Shown: piece by piece, positions 1-12,400 of the stretch
Position numbering within the stretch: position 1 is the stretch's first letter
Layout: each line of letters begins with the position of its first letter
Assembly (NCBI RefSeq): GCF_000002235.5
Contig: NW_022145597.1
Span: forward strand, 24,952,923-25,016,922
DNA from: Strongylocentrotus purpuratus
Lineage: Eukaryota; Echinodermata; Echinoidea; Camarodonta; Strongylocentrotidae
Direction of reading: 5' to 3'
DNA length: 64,000 nucleotides
Notes under the pieces: generated by a model
What the model was told of the DNA's origin: nothing
The model's database searches: none
The model's input: only the letters and a program-made list of their open reading frames with translations
Translations under genes and position numbers: made by a program

Positions 1-1987
1 TTGTAGTTATTTATTGTATGTGTGTTTGGTAGGGTTATTTTACTTAATTTCTGGCTGGGAGATGGTGACCTGTGAATGATGAGCCTACCGGGCCCTGCCC
101 CTTAAACTGTAGGAGAACGGCACGCCCAGACAGATGATTTTGTTTACATTAATTGTAGTTTTTTTATTGTATGTATGTATGGTAGGGTTATTTTACTTAA
201 TTTCTGGCTGGGAGATGGTGACCTGTGAATGATGAGCCTACCGGGCCCTGCCCCTTAAACTGTAGGAGAACGGAACGCCCAGACAGATGATTTTGCTTAT
301 ATTAGTTGTAGTTATCTATTGTATGTGTGCATGGTTGGGGTTTTTTACTTAATTTCTGGCTGGGAGATGGTGACCTGTTAATGATGAGCCTAACGGGACC
401 TTCCCCTTTAACTGTAGGAGAACGACACGCCCAGACAGATGATTTTGTTTTACTTATTGTATTTATTTATTGTATGTATGTATGGTAGGATTATTTTACT
501 TAATTTCTGGCTGGGAGATGGTGACCTGTAAATGATGAGCCTACCGGGCTGTGCCCCTTAAACTTTAGGAGAACGGTACGCCCAGAAAGATGATTTTGTT
601 TGCATTAATTGTAGTTTTTTTTTATTGTATGTATGTATGGTAGGGTTATCTTACTTAATTTCTGGCTGGGTGATGGTGACCTGTTAATGATGAGCCTACC
701 AGGCCCTGCCCCTTAAACTGTAGGAGAACGGAACGCCCAGACAGATGATTTTATTTATATTAATTGTAGTTATTTATTGTATGTGTGTTTGGTAGGGTTA
801 TTTTACTTAATTTCTGGCTGGGAGATGGTGACCTGTGAATGATGAGCCTACCGGGCCCTGCCCCTTAAACTGTAGGAGAACGGCACGCCCAGACAGATGA
901 TTTTGTTTGCATTAATTGTAGTTTTTTTATTGTATGTATGTATGGTAGGGTTATTTTACTTAATTTCTGGCTGGGAGATGGTGACCTGTAAATGATGAGC
1001 CTACCGGGCTGTGCCCCTTAAACTTTAGGAGAACGGTACGCCCAGAAAGATGATTTTGTTTGCATTAATTGTAGTTTTTTTTTTATTGTATGTATGTATG
1101 GTAGGGTTATCTTACTTAATTTCTGGCTGGGTGATGGTGACCTGTTAATGATGAGCCTACCAGGCCCTGCCCCTTAAACTGTAGGAGAACGGAACGCCCA
1201 GACAGATGATTTTATTTATATTAATTGTAGTTATTTATTGTATGTGTGTTTGGTAGGGTTATTTTACTTAATTTCTGGCTGGGAGATGGTGACCTGTGAA
1301 TGATGAGCCTACCGGGCCCTGCCCCTTAAACTGTAGGAGAACGGCACGCCCAGACAGATGATTTTGTTTACATTAATTGTAGTTTTTTTATTGTATGTAT
1401 GTATGGTAGGGTTATTTTACTTAATTTCTGGCTGGGAGATGGTGACCTGTGAATGATGAGCCTACCGGGCCCTGCCCCTTAAACTGTAGGAGAACGGAAC
1501 GCCCAGACAGATGATTTTGTTTATATTAGTTGTAGTTATCTATTGTATGTGTGCATGGTTGGGGTTTTTTACTTAATTTCTGGCTGGGAGATGGTGACCT
1601 GTTAATGATGAGCCTAACGGGACCTTCCCCTTTAACTGTAGGAGAACGACACGCCCAGACAGATGATTTTGTTTTACTTATTGTATTTATTTATTGTATG
1701 TATGTATGGTAGGATTATTTTACTTAATTTCTGGCTGGGAGATGGTGACCTGTAAATGATGAGCCTACCGGGCTGTGCCCCTTAAACTTTAGGAGAACGG
1801 TACGCCCAGAAAGATGATTTTGTTTGCATTAATTGTAGTTTTTTTTTATTGTATGTATGTATGGTAGGGTTATCTTACTTAATTTCTGGCTGGGTGATGG
1901 TGACCTGTTAATGATGAGCCTACCAGGCCCTGCCCCTTAAACTGTAGGAGAACGGAACGCCCAGACAGATGATTTTATTTATATTAA
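1..1987. repeat. 763-bp higher-order repeat within the satellite
   Basis: The five-monomer block at 1-763 reappears at 1225-1987, offset 1224. Reading the two side by side I saw one substitution in the first half (GCTTATATT against GTTTATATT). Between them, 764-1224 holds a three-monomer version of the same block. Near-identity of blocks whose neighbouring monomers differ clearly is the mark of recent amplification of multi-monomer units, by unequal exchange or a similar process. Confidence 0.85.
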
Positions 1988-4900
1988 TTGTAGTTATTTA
2001 TTGTATGTGTGTTTGGTAGGGTTATTTTACTTAATTTCTGGCTGGGAGATGGTGACCTGTGAATGATGAGCCTACCGGGCCCTGCCCCTTAAACTGTAGG
2101 AGAACGGCACGCCCAGACAGATGATTTTGTTTGCATTAATTGTAGTTTTTTTTATTGTATGTATGTATGGTAGGGTTATTTTACTTAATTTCTGGCTGGG
2201 AGATGGTGACCTGTGAATGATGAGCCTACCGGGCCCTGCCCCTTAAACTGTAGGAGAACGGAACGCCCAGACAGATGATTTTATTTATATTAATTGTAGT
2301 TATCTATTGTATGTGTGCATGGTAGGGTTATTTTACTTAATTTCTGGCTGGGAGATGGTGACCTGTTAATGATGAGCCTAACGGGACCTTCCCCTTTAAC
2401 TGTAGGAGAACGACACGCCCAGACAGATGATTTTGTTTTACTTATTGTATTTATTTATTGTATGTATGTATGGTAGGATTATTTTACTTAATTTCTGGCT
2501 GGGAGATGGTGACCTGTGAATGATGAGCCTACCGGGCTGTGCCCCTTAAACTTTAGGAGAACGGTACGCCCAGAAAGATGATTTTGTTTGCATTAATTGT
2601 AGTTTTTTTTATTGTATGTATGTATGGTAGGGTTATCTTACTTAATTTCTGGCTGGTTGATGGTGACCTGTGAATGATGAGCCTACCGGGCCCTGCCCCT
2701 TAAACTGTAGGAGAACGGCACGCCCAGACAGATGATTTTGTTTGCATTAATTGTAGTTTTTTTTTATTGTATGTATGTATGGTAGGGTTATTTTACTTAA
2801 TTTCTGGCTGGGAGATGGTGACCTGTAAATGATGAGCCTACCGGGCCCTGTCCCTTAAACTGTAGGAGAACGGCACGCCCAGACAGATGATTTTTTTTTT
2901 AAATTAAATGTACGTAGGTTAGGGCTTAGTGTAGTTTATTTCTGGCTAGTTGATGGTAACCTGTGAATGATGAGCCTACCGGGACCTGCCCCTTAAACTC
3001 TAAGAGACCGGCACGCCTAGACAGATGATTTTTTTTGATCAATTGTATTTATTTATTGTATGTATGTATGGTAGGGTTAGCTTAGTTAAGTACTGGCTGG
3101 GAGATGGTGACCTGTGAATGATGAGCCTACCGGTTCCTGCCCCTTAAAATGTAGGAGAACGGCACGCCCAGACAGATGATTTTGTTTGTATTAATTGTAG
3201 TTATTTATTGTATGTATGTATGGTAGGGTTATTTTACTTAATTTCTGGCTGGGAGATGGTGACTTGTGAATGATGAACTTACCAGGCCCTGCCCCTTAAA
3301 CTGTAGGAGAACGGCACGCCCAGTCGGATACCCTTTTTATTAAAATGTAATTATTAATTCATGTCTGATGTTCGGCCTTAGTGTAGTTAATTTCTGGCTA
3401 GTTGATGGTGACCTGTGAATGATGAGCCCGGCCTACCGGACCCTGCCCCTTAAGCTGTAGGAGAACGGCACGCCCAGACAGATGGTTTTTTAAAAATTAA
3501 ATGTACGTAGGTTAGGGCTTAGTGTAGTTAATTTCTGGCTGGGAGATGGTGACCTGTGAATGATGAGCCTACCGGTTCCTGCCCCTTAAACTGTAGGAGA
3601 ACGGCACGCCCAGACGGATGATTTTTTTTTTTACTAATTTTATTTATTTATTGTATGTATGTATGGTAGGGTTAGCTTAGTTAAGTACTGGCTGGGAGAT
3701 GGTGACCTGTGAATGATGAGCCTACCGGGCCCTGCTCCTTAAACTGTAGGAGAACGGCACGCCCAGACAGATGATTTTTTTGAATTAAATGTACGTAGGT
3801 TAGGGCTTAGTGTAGTTACTTTCTGGCTGGGAGATGGTGACCTGTGAATGATGAGCCTACTGGGCCCTGCCCCTTAAACTGTAGGAGAACGGCATGCCCA
3901 GACAGATGATTTTGTTTGTATTAATTGTAGTTACTTATTGTATGTATGTATGGTAGGGTTAGTTTGGTTAATTTCTGGCTGGGAGATAGTGCCCTGTGAA
4001 TGATGAGCCTACCGGGCTGTGCCCCTTAAACTTCAGGAGAACGGTACGCCCAGAAAGATGATTTTGTTTGCATTAATTGTAGTTTTTTTTATTGTATGTA
4101 TGTATGGTAGGGTTATCTTACTTAATTTCTGGCTGGGTGATGGTGACCTGTTAATGATGAGCCTACCAGGCCCTGCCCCTTAAATTGTAGGAGAATGGAA
4201 CGCCCAGACAGATGATTTTTTTTTAATACTTATTGTATTTATTTATTGTTTATATGTATTGTACAGTTAGTTTAGTTAATTTCTGGCTGGGAGATAGCGC
4301 CCTGTGAATGATGAGCCTAACGGGACCTGCCCCTTAAACTGTAGGAAAACGGCACGCCCAGACAGATGATTTTTTTAAATTAAATGTACGTAGGTTAGGG
4401 CTTAGTGTAGTTAATTTCTGGCTGGGAGATGGTGACCTGTGAATGATGAGCCTACCGGGCCCTGCCCCTTAAACTGAAGGAGAACGGCACACCCAAACAG
4501 ATGATTTTATTTATATTAATTGTAGTTATTTATTGTATGTGTGTTTGGTAGGGTTATTTTACTTAATTTCTGGCTGGGAGATGGTGACCTGTGAATGATG
4601 AGCCTACCGGGCCCTGCCCCTTAAACTGTAGGAGAACGGCACGCCCAGAAAGATGATTTTGTTTGCATTAATTGTAGTTTTTTTTTATTGTATGTGTGTT
4701 TGGTAGGGTTATTTTACTTAATTTCTGGCTGGGAGATAGCGCCCTGTGAATGATGAGCCTACCGGGCCCTGTCCCTTAAACTGTAGGAGAACGGCACGCC
4801 CAGACAGATGGTTTTTTTAAATTAAATGTACGTAGGTTAGGGCTTAGTGTAGTTAATTTCTGGCTGGGAGATGGTGACCTGTGAATGATGAGCCTACCGG

Positions 4901-5270
4901 TTTCTGCCCCTTAAACTGTAGGAGAACGGCACGCCCACACAGATGATTTTGTTTGTATTAATTGTAGTTACTTATTGTATGTATGTATGTATGGTAGGGT
5001 TAGTTTGGTTAATTTTTGGCTGGGAGATAGTGCCCTATGAATGATGAGCCTACCGGGCTGTGCCCCTTAAACTTTAGGAGAACGGTACGCCCAGAAAGAT
5101 GATTTTGTTTGCATTAATTGTAGTTTTTTATTGTATGTATGTATGGTAGGGTTATCTTACTTAATTTCTGGCTGGGTGATGGTGACCTGTTAATGATGAG
5201 CCTACCAGGCCCTGCCCCTTAAACTGTAGGAGAACGGAACGCCCAGACAGATGATTTTTATTTATATTAA

Positions 5271-8200
5271 TTGTAGTTATTTATTGTATGTGTGTTTGGT
5301 AGGGTTATTTTACTTAATTTCTGGCTGGGAGATGGTGACCTGTGAATGATGAGCCTACCGGGCCCTGCCCCTTAAACTGTAGGAGAACGGCACGCCCAGA
5401 CAGATGATTTTGTTTGCATTAATTGTAGTTTTTTTTATTGTATGTATGTATGGTAGGGTTATTTTACTTAATTTCTGGCTGGGAGATGGTGACCTGTAAA
5501 TGATGAGCCTACCGGGCCCTGTCCCTTAAACTGTAGGAGAACGGCACGCCCAGACAGATGATTTTTTTTTTAAATTAAATGTACGTAGGTTAGGGCTTAG
5601 TGTAGTTTATTTCTGGCTAGTTGATGGTAACCTGTTAATGATGAGCCTACCGGGACCTGCCCCTTAAACTCTAAGAGACCGGCACGCCTAGACAGATGAT
5701 TTTTTTTGATTAATTGTATTTATTTATTGTATGTATGTATGGAAGGTTAGCTTAGTTAAGTACTGGCTGGGAGATGGTGACCTGTGAATGATGAGCCTAC
5801 CGGTTCCTGCCCCTTAAAATGTAGGAGAACGGCACGCCCAGACAGATGATTTTGTTTATATTAATTGTAGTTATTTATTGTATGTATGTATGGTAGGGTT
5901 ATTTTACTTAATTTCTGGCTGGGAGATGGTGACTTGTGAAGGATGAACTTACCAGGCCCTGCCCCTTAAACTGTAGGAGAACGGAACGCCCAGACAGATG
6001 ATTTTTATTTATATTAATTGTAGTTATTTATTGTATGTGTGTTTGGTAGGGTTATTTTACTTAATTTCTGGCTGGGAGATGGTGACCTGTGAATGATGAG
6101 CCTACCGGGCCCTGCCCCTTAAACTGTAGGAGAACGGCACGCCCAGACAGATGATTTTGTTTGCATTAATTGTAGTTTTTTTTATTGTATGTATGTATGG
6201 TAGGGTTATTTTACTTAATTTCTGGCTGGGAGATGGTGACCTGTAAATGATGAGCCTACCGGGCCCTGTCCCTTAAACTGTAGGAGAACGGCACGCCCAG
6301 ACAGATGATTTTTTTTTTTAATTAAATGTACGTAGGTTAGGGCTTAGTGTAGTTTATTTCTGGCTAGTTGATGGTAACCTGTTAATGATGAGCCTACCGG
6401 GACCTGCCCCTTAAACTCTAAGAGACCGGCACGCCTAGACAGATGATTTTTTTTGATTAATTGTATTTATTTATTGTATGTATGTATGGAAGGTTAGCTT
6501 AGTTAAGTACTGGCTGGGAGATGGTGACCTGTGAATGATGAGCCTACCGGTTCCTGCCCCTTAAAATGTAGGAGAACGGCACGCCCAGACAGATGATTTT
6601 GTTTATATTAATTGTAGTTATTTATTGTATGTATGTATGGTAGGGTTATTTTACTTAATTTCTGGCTGGGAGATGGTGACTTGTGAAGGATGAACTTACC
6701 AGGCCCTGCCCCTTAAACTGTAGGAGAACGGAACGCCCAGACAGATGATTTTTATTTATATTAATTGTAGTTATTTATTGTATGTGTGTTTGGTAGGGTT
6801 ATTTTACTTAATTTCTGGCTGGGAGATGGTGACCTGTGAATGATGAGCCTACCGGGCCCTGCCCCTTAAACTGTAGGAGAACGGCACGCCCAGACAGATG
6901 ATTTTGTTTGCATTAATTGTAGTTTTTTTATTGTATGTATGTATGGTAGGGTTATTTTACTTAATTTCTGGCTGGGAGATGGTGACCTGTAAATGATGAG
7001 CCTACCGGGCCCTGTCCCTTAAACTGTAGGAGAACGGCACGCCCAGACAGATGATTTTTTTTTTAAAATTAAATGTACGTAGGTTAGGGCTTAGTGTAGT
7101 TTATTTCTGGCTAGTTGATGGTAACCTGTTAATGATGAGCCTACCGGGACCTGCCCCTTAAACTCTAAGAGACCGGCACGCCTAGACAGATGATTTTTTT
7201 TGATTAATTGTATTTATTTATTGTATGTATGTATGGAAGGTTAGCTTAGTTAAGTACTGGCTGGGAGATGGTGACCTGTGAATGATGAGCCTACCGGGCC
7301 ATGCCCCTTAAACTGTAGGAGAACGGCACACCCAGACAGATGATTTTATTTATATTAATTGTAGTTATTTATTGTATGTGTGTTTGGTAGGGTTATTTTA
7401 CTTAATTTCTGGCTGGGAGATGGTGACCTGTAAATGATGAGCCTACCGGGCCCTGTCCCTTAAAATGTAGGAGAACGGCACGCCCAGACAGATGGTTTTT
7501 TTTAAATTAAATGTACGTAGGTTAGGCTTAGTGTAGTTAATTTCTGGCTGGGAGATGGTGACCTGTGAATGATGAGCCTACCGGTTTCTGCCCCTTAAAC
7601 TGTAGGAGAACGGCACGCCCACACAGATGATTTTGTTTGTATTAATTGTAGTTACTTATTGTATGTATGTATGTATGGTAGGGTTAGTTTGGTTAATTTT
7701 TGGCTGGGAGATGGTGACCTGTAAATGATGAGCCTACCGGGCCCTGTCCCTTAAACTGTAGGAGAACGGCACGCCCAGACAGATGATTTTTTTTAAAAAT
7801 TAAATGTACGTAGGTTAGGGCTTAGTGTAGTTTATTTCTGGCTAGTTGATGGTAACCTGTTAATGATGAGCCTACCGGGACCTGCCCCTTAAACTCTAAG
7901 AGACCGGCACGCCTAGACAGATGATTTTTTTTGATTAATTGTATTTATTTATTGTATGTATGTATGGAAGGTTAGCTTAGTTAAGTACTGGCTGGGAGAT
8001 GGTGACCTGTGAATGATGAGCCTACCGGTTCCTGCCCCTTAAAATGTAGGAGAACGGCACGCCCAGACAGATGATTTTGTTTATATTAATTGTAGTTATT
8101 TATTGTATGTATGTATGGTAGGGTTATTTAATTAATTTCTGGCTGGGAGATGGTGACTTGTGAATGATGAACTTACCAGGCCCTGCCCCTTAAACTGTAG

Positions 8201-9430
8201 GAGAATGGAACGCCCAGACAGATGATTTTTATTTATATTAATTGTAGTTATTTATTGTATGTGTGTTTGGTAGGGTTATTTTACTTAATTTCTGGCTGGG
8301 AGATGGTGACCTGTGAATGATGAGCCTACCGGGCCCTGCCCCTTAAACTGTAGGAGAACGGCACGCCCAGACAGATGATTTTGTTTGCATTAATTGTAGT
8401 TTTTTTATTGTATGTATGTATGGTAGGGTTATTTTACTTAATTTCTGGCTGGGAGATGGTGACCTGTAAATGATGAGCCTACCGGGCACTGTCCCTTAAA
8501 CTGTAGGAGAACGGCACGCCCAGACAGATGATTTTTTTTAAAAATTAAATGTACGTAGGTTAGGGCTTAGTGTAGTTTATTTCTGGCTAGTTGATGGTAA
8601 CCTGTTAATGATGAGCCTACCGGGACCTGCCCCTTAAACTCTAAGAGACCGGCACGCCTAGACAGATGATTTTTTTTGATTAATTGTATTTATTTATTGT
8701 ATGTATGTATGGAAGATTAGCTTAGTTAAGTACTGGCTGGGAGATGGTGACCTGTGAATGATGAGCCTACCGGGCCATGCCCCTTAAACTGTAGGAGAAC
8801 GGCACACCCAGACAGATGATTTTATTTATATTAATTGTAGTTATTTATTGTATGTGTGTTTGGTAGGGTTATTTTACTTAATTTCTGGCTGGGAGATGGT
8901 GACCTGTAAATGATGAGCCTACCGGGCCCTGTCCCTTAAACTGTAGGAGAACGGCACGCCCAGACAGATGGTTTTTTTAAATTAAATGTACGTAGGTTAG
9001 GGCTTAGTGTAGTTAATTTCTGGCTGGGAGATGGTGACCTGTGAATGATGAGCCTACCGGTTTCTGCCCCTTAAACTGTAGGAGAACGGCACGCCCACAC
9101 AGATGATTTTGTTTGTATTAATTGTAGTTACTTATTGTATGTATGTATGTATGGTAGGGTTAGTTTGGTTAATTTTTGGCTGGGAGATAGTGCCCTGTGA
9201 ATGATGAGCCTACCGGGCTGTGCCCCTTAAACTTTAGGAGAACGGTACGCCCAGAAAGATGATTTTGTTTGCATTAATTGTAGTTTTTTATTGTATGTAT
9301 GTATGGTAGGGTTATCTTACTTAATTTCTGGCTGGGTGATGGTGACCTGTTAATGATGAGCCTACCAGGCCCTGCCCCTTAAACTGTAGGAGAACGGAAC
9401 GCCCAGAAAGATGATTTTTATTTATATTAA
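5271..9430. repeat. 747-bp and larger higher-order repeats
   Basis: The monomer beginning TTGTAGTTATTTATTGTATG after a TTTATATTAA spacer recurs at 5271, 6018, 6765, 8242 and 9431. The first two intervals are both 747 bp (five monomers, including the AAATGTACGTAGG-type and the CTCTAAGAGACCGG-type). The next intervals are 1477 and 1189 bp, where blocks were extended or lost members. The same variant GGGCCATGCCCC appears near 7295 and again 1476 bp later, so part of the 1477-bp block was itself copied. Confidence 0.8.
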
Positions 9431-12400
9431 TTGTAGTTATTTATTGTATGTGTGTTTGGTAGGGTTATTTTACTTAATTTCTGGCTGGGAGATGGTGACC
9501 TGTGAATGATGAGCCTACCGGGCCCTGCCCCTTAAACTGTAGGAGAACGGCACGCCCAGACAGATGATTTTGTTTGCATTAATTGTAGTTTTTTTATTGT
9601 ATGTATGTATGGTAGGGTTATTTTACTTAATTTCTGGCTGGGAGATGGTGACCTGTAAATGATGAGCCTACCGGGCCCTGTCCCTTAAACTGTAGGAGAA
9701 CGGCACGCCCAGACAGATGATTTTTTTTTTTAAATTAAATGTACGTAGGTTAGGGCTTAGTGTAGTTTATTTCTGGCTAGTTGATGGTAACCTGTTAATG
9801 ATGAGCCTACCGGGACCTGCCCCTTAAACTCTAAGAGACCGGCACGCCTAGACAGATGATTTTTTTTGATTAATTGTATTTATTTATTGTATGTATGTAT
9901 GGAAGGTTAGCTTAGTTAAGTACTGGCTTGGAGATGGTGACCTGTGAATGATGAGCCTACCGGTTCCTGCCCCTTAAAATGTAGGAGAACGGCACGCCCA
10001 GACAGATGATTTTGTTTGTATTAATTGTAGTTATTTATTGTATGTATGTATGGTAGGGTTATTTTACTTAATTTCTGGCTGGGAGGTGGTGACTTGTGAA
10101 TGATGAACTTACCAGGCCCTGCCCCTTAAACTGTAGGAGAACGGCACGCCCAGTCGGATACCCTTTTTATTAAAATGTAATTATTAATTCATGTCTGATG
10201 TTCGGCCTTAGTGTAGTTAATTTCTGGCTGGGAGATGGTGACCTGTGAATGATGAGCCTACCGGTTCCTGCCCCTTAAACTGTAGGAGAACGGCACGCCC
10301 AGACGGATGATTTTTTTTTTACTAATTTTATTTATTTATTGTATGTATGTATGGTAGGGTTAGCTTAGTTAAGTACTGGCTGGGAGATGGTGACCTGTGA
10401 ATGATGAGCCTACCGGGCCCTGCTCCTTAAACTGTAGGAGAACGGCACACCCAGACAGATGATTTTTTTGAATTAAATGTACGTAGGTTAGGGCTTAGTG
10501 TAGTTACTTTCTGGCTGGGAGATGGTGACCTGTGAATGATGAGCCTACTGGGCCCTGCCCCTTAAACTGTAGGAGAACGGCATGCCCAGACAGATGATTT
10601 TGTTTGTATTAATTGTAGTTACTTATTGTATGTATGTATGGTAGGGTTAGTTTGGTTAATTTCTGGCTGGGAGATAGTGCCCTGTGAATGATGAGCCTAC
10701 CGGGCTGTGCCCCTTAAATTTTAGGGGAACGGTACGCCCAGAAAGATGATTTTGTTTGCATTAATTGTAGTTTTTTTTTTATTGTATGTATGTATGGTAG
10801 GGTTATCTTACTTAATTTCTGGCTGGGTGATGGTGACCTGTTAATGATGAGCCTACCAGGCCCTGTCCCTTAAACTGTAGGAGAACGGAACGCCCAGACA
10901 GATTATTTTTTTTTAATACTTATTGTATTTATTTATTGTTTATATGTATTGTACAGTTAGTTTAGTTAATTTCTGGATGGGAGATAGCGCCCTGTGAATG
11001 ATGAGCCTAACGGGACCTGCCCCTTAAACTGTAGGAAAACGGCACGCCCAGACAGATGATTTTTTAAAATTAAATGTACATAGGTTAGGGCTTAGTGTAG
11101 TTAATTTCTGGCTGGGAGATGGTGACCTGTGAATGATGAGCCTACCGGGCCCTGCCCCTTAAACTGTAGGAGAACGGCACGCCCAGAAAGATGATTTTGT
11201 TTGCATTAATTGTAGTTTTTTTATTGTATGTATGTATGGTAGGGTTATTTTACTTAATTTCTGGCTGGGAGATGGTGACCTGTAAATGATGAGCCTACCG
11301 GGCCCTGTCCCTTAAACTGTAGGAGAACGGCACGCCCAGACAGATGTTTTTTTTTAAATTAAATGTACGTAGGTTAGGGCTTAGTGTAGTTAATTTCTGG
11401 CTGGGAGATGGTGACCTGTGAATGATGAGCCTACCGGTTTCTGCCCCTTAAACTGTAGGAGAACGGCACGCCCACACAGATGATTTTTTTTGTATTAATT
11501 GTAGTTACTTATTGTATGTATGTATGTATGGTAGGGTTAGTTTGGTTAATTTTTGGCTGGGAGATAGTGCCCTGTGAATGATGAGCCTACCGGGCTGTGC
11601 CCCTTAAACTTTAGGAGAACGGTACGCCCAGAAAGATGATTTTGTTTGCATTAATTGTAGTTTTTTTATTGTATGTATGTATGGTAGGGTTATCTTACTT
11701 AATTTCTGGCTGGGTGATGGTGACCTGTTAATGATGAGCCTACCAGGCCCTGCCCCTTAAACTGTAGGAGAACGGAACGCCCAGACAGATGATTTTTTTT
11801 AATACTTATTGTATTTATTTATTGTATATATGTATTGTACAGTTAGTTTAGTTAATTTCTGGCTGGGAGATGGTGACCTGTGAATGATGAGCCTAACGGG
11901 CCCTGCCCCTTAAACTGTAGGAGAACGGCACGCCCAGACAGATGATTTTTTTAAATTAAATGTACGTAGGTTAGGGCTTAGTGTAGTTAATTTCTGGCTG
12001 GGAGATGGTGACCTGTGAATGATGAGCCTACCGGGCCCTGCCCCTTAAACTGTAGGAGAACGGCACGCTCAGTCGGATACCCTTTTTATTAAAATGTAAT
12101 TATTAATTCATGTCTGATGTTCGGTAGGGTTATTTTACTTAATTTCTGGCTGGGAGATGGTGACCTGTAAATGATGAGCCTACCGGGCCCTGTCCCTTAA
12201 ACTGTAGGAGAACGGCACGCCCAGACAGATGGGTTTTTTTAAATTAAATGTACGTAGGTTAGGGCTTAGTTTAGTTAATTTCTGGCTGGGAGATGGTGAC
12301 CTGTGAATGATGAGCCTACTGGTTCCTGCCTCTTAAACTGTAGGAGAACGGCACGCCCAGACAGATGATTTTTTTTTTTTACTAATTGTATTTATTTATT

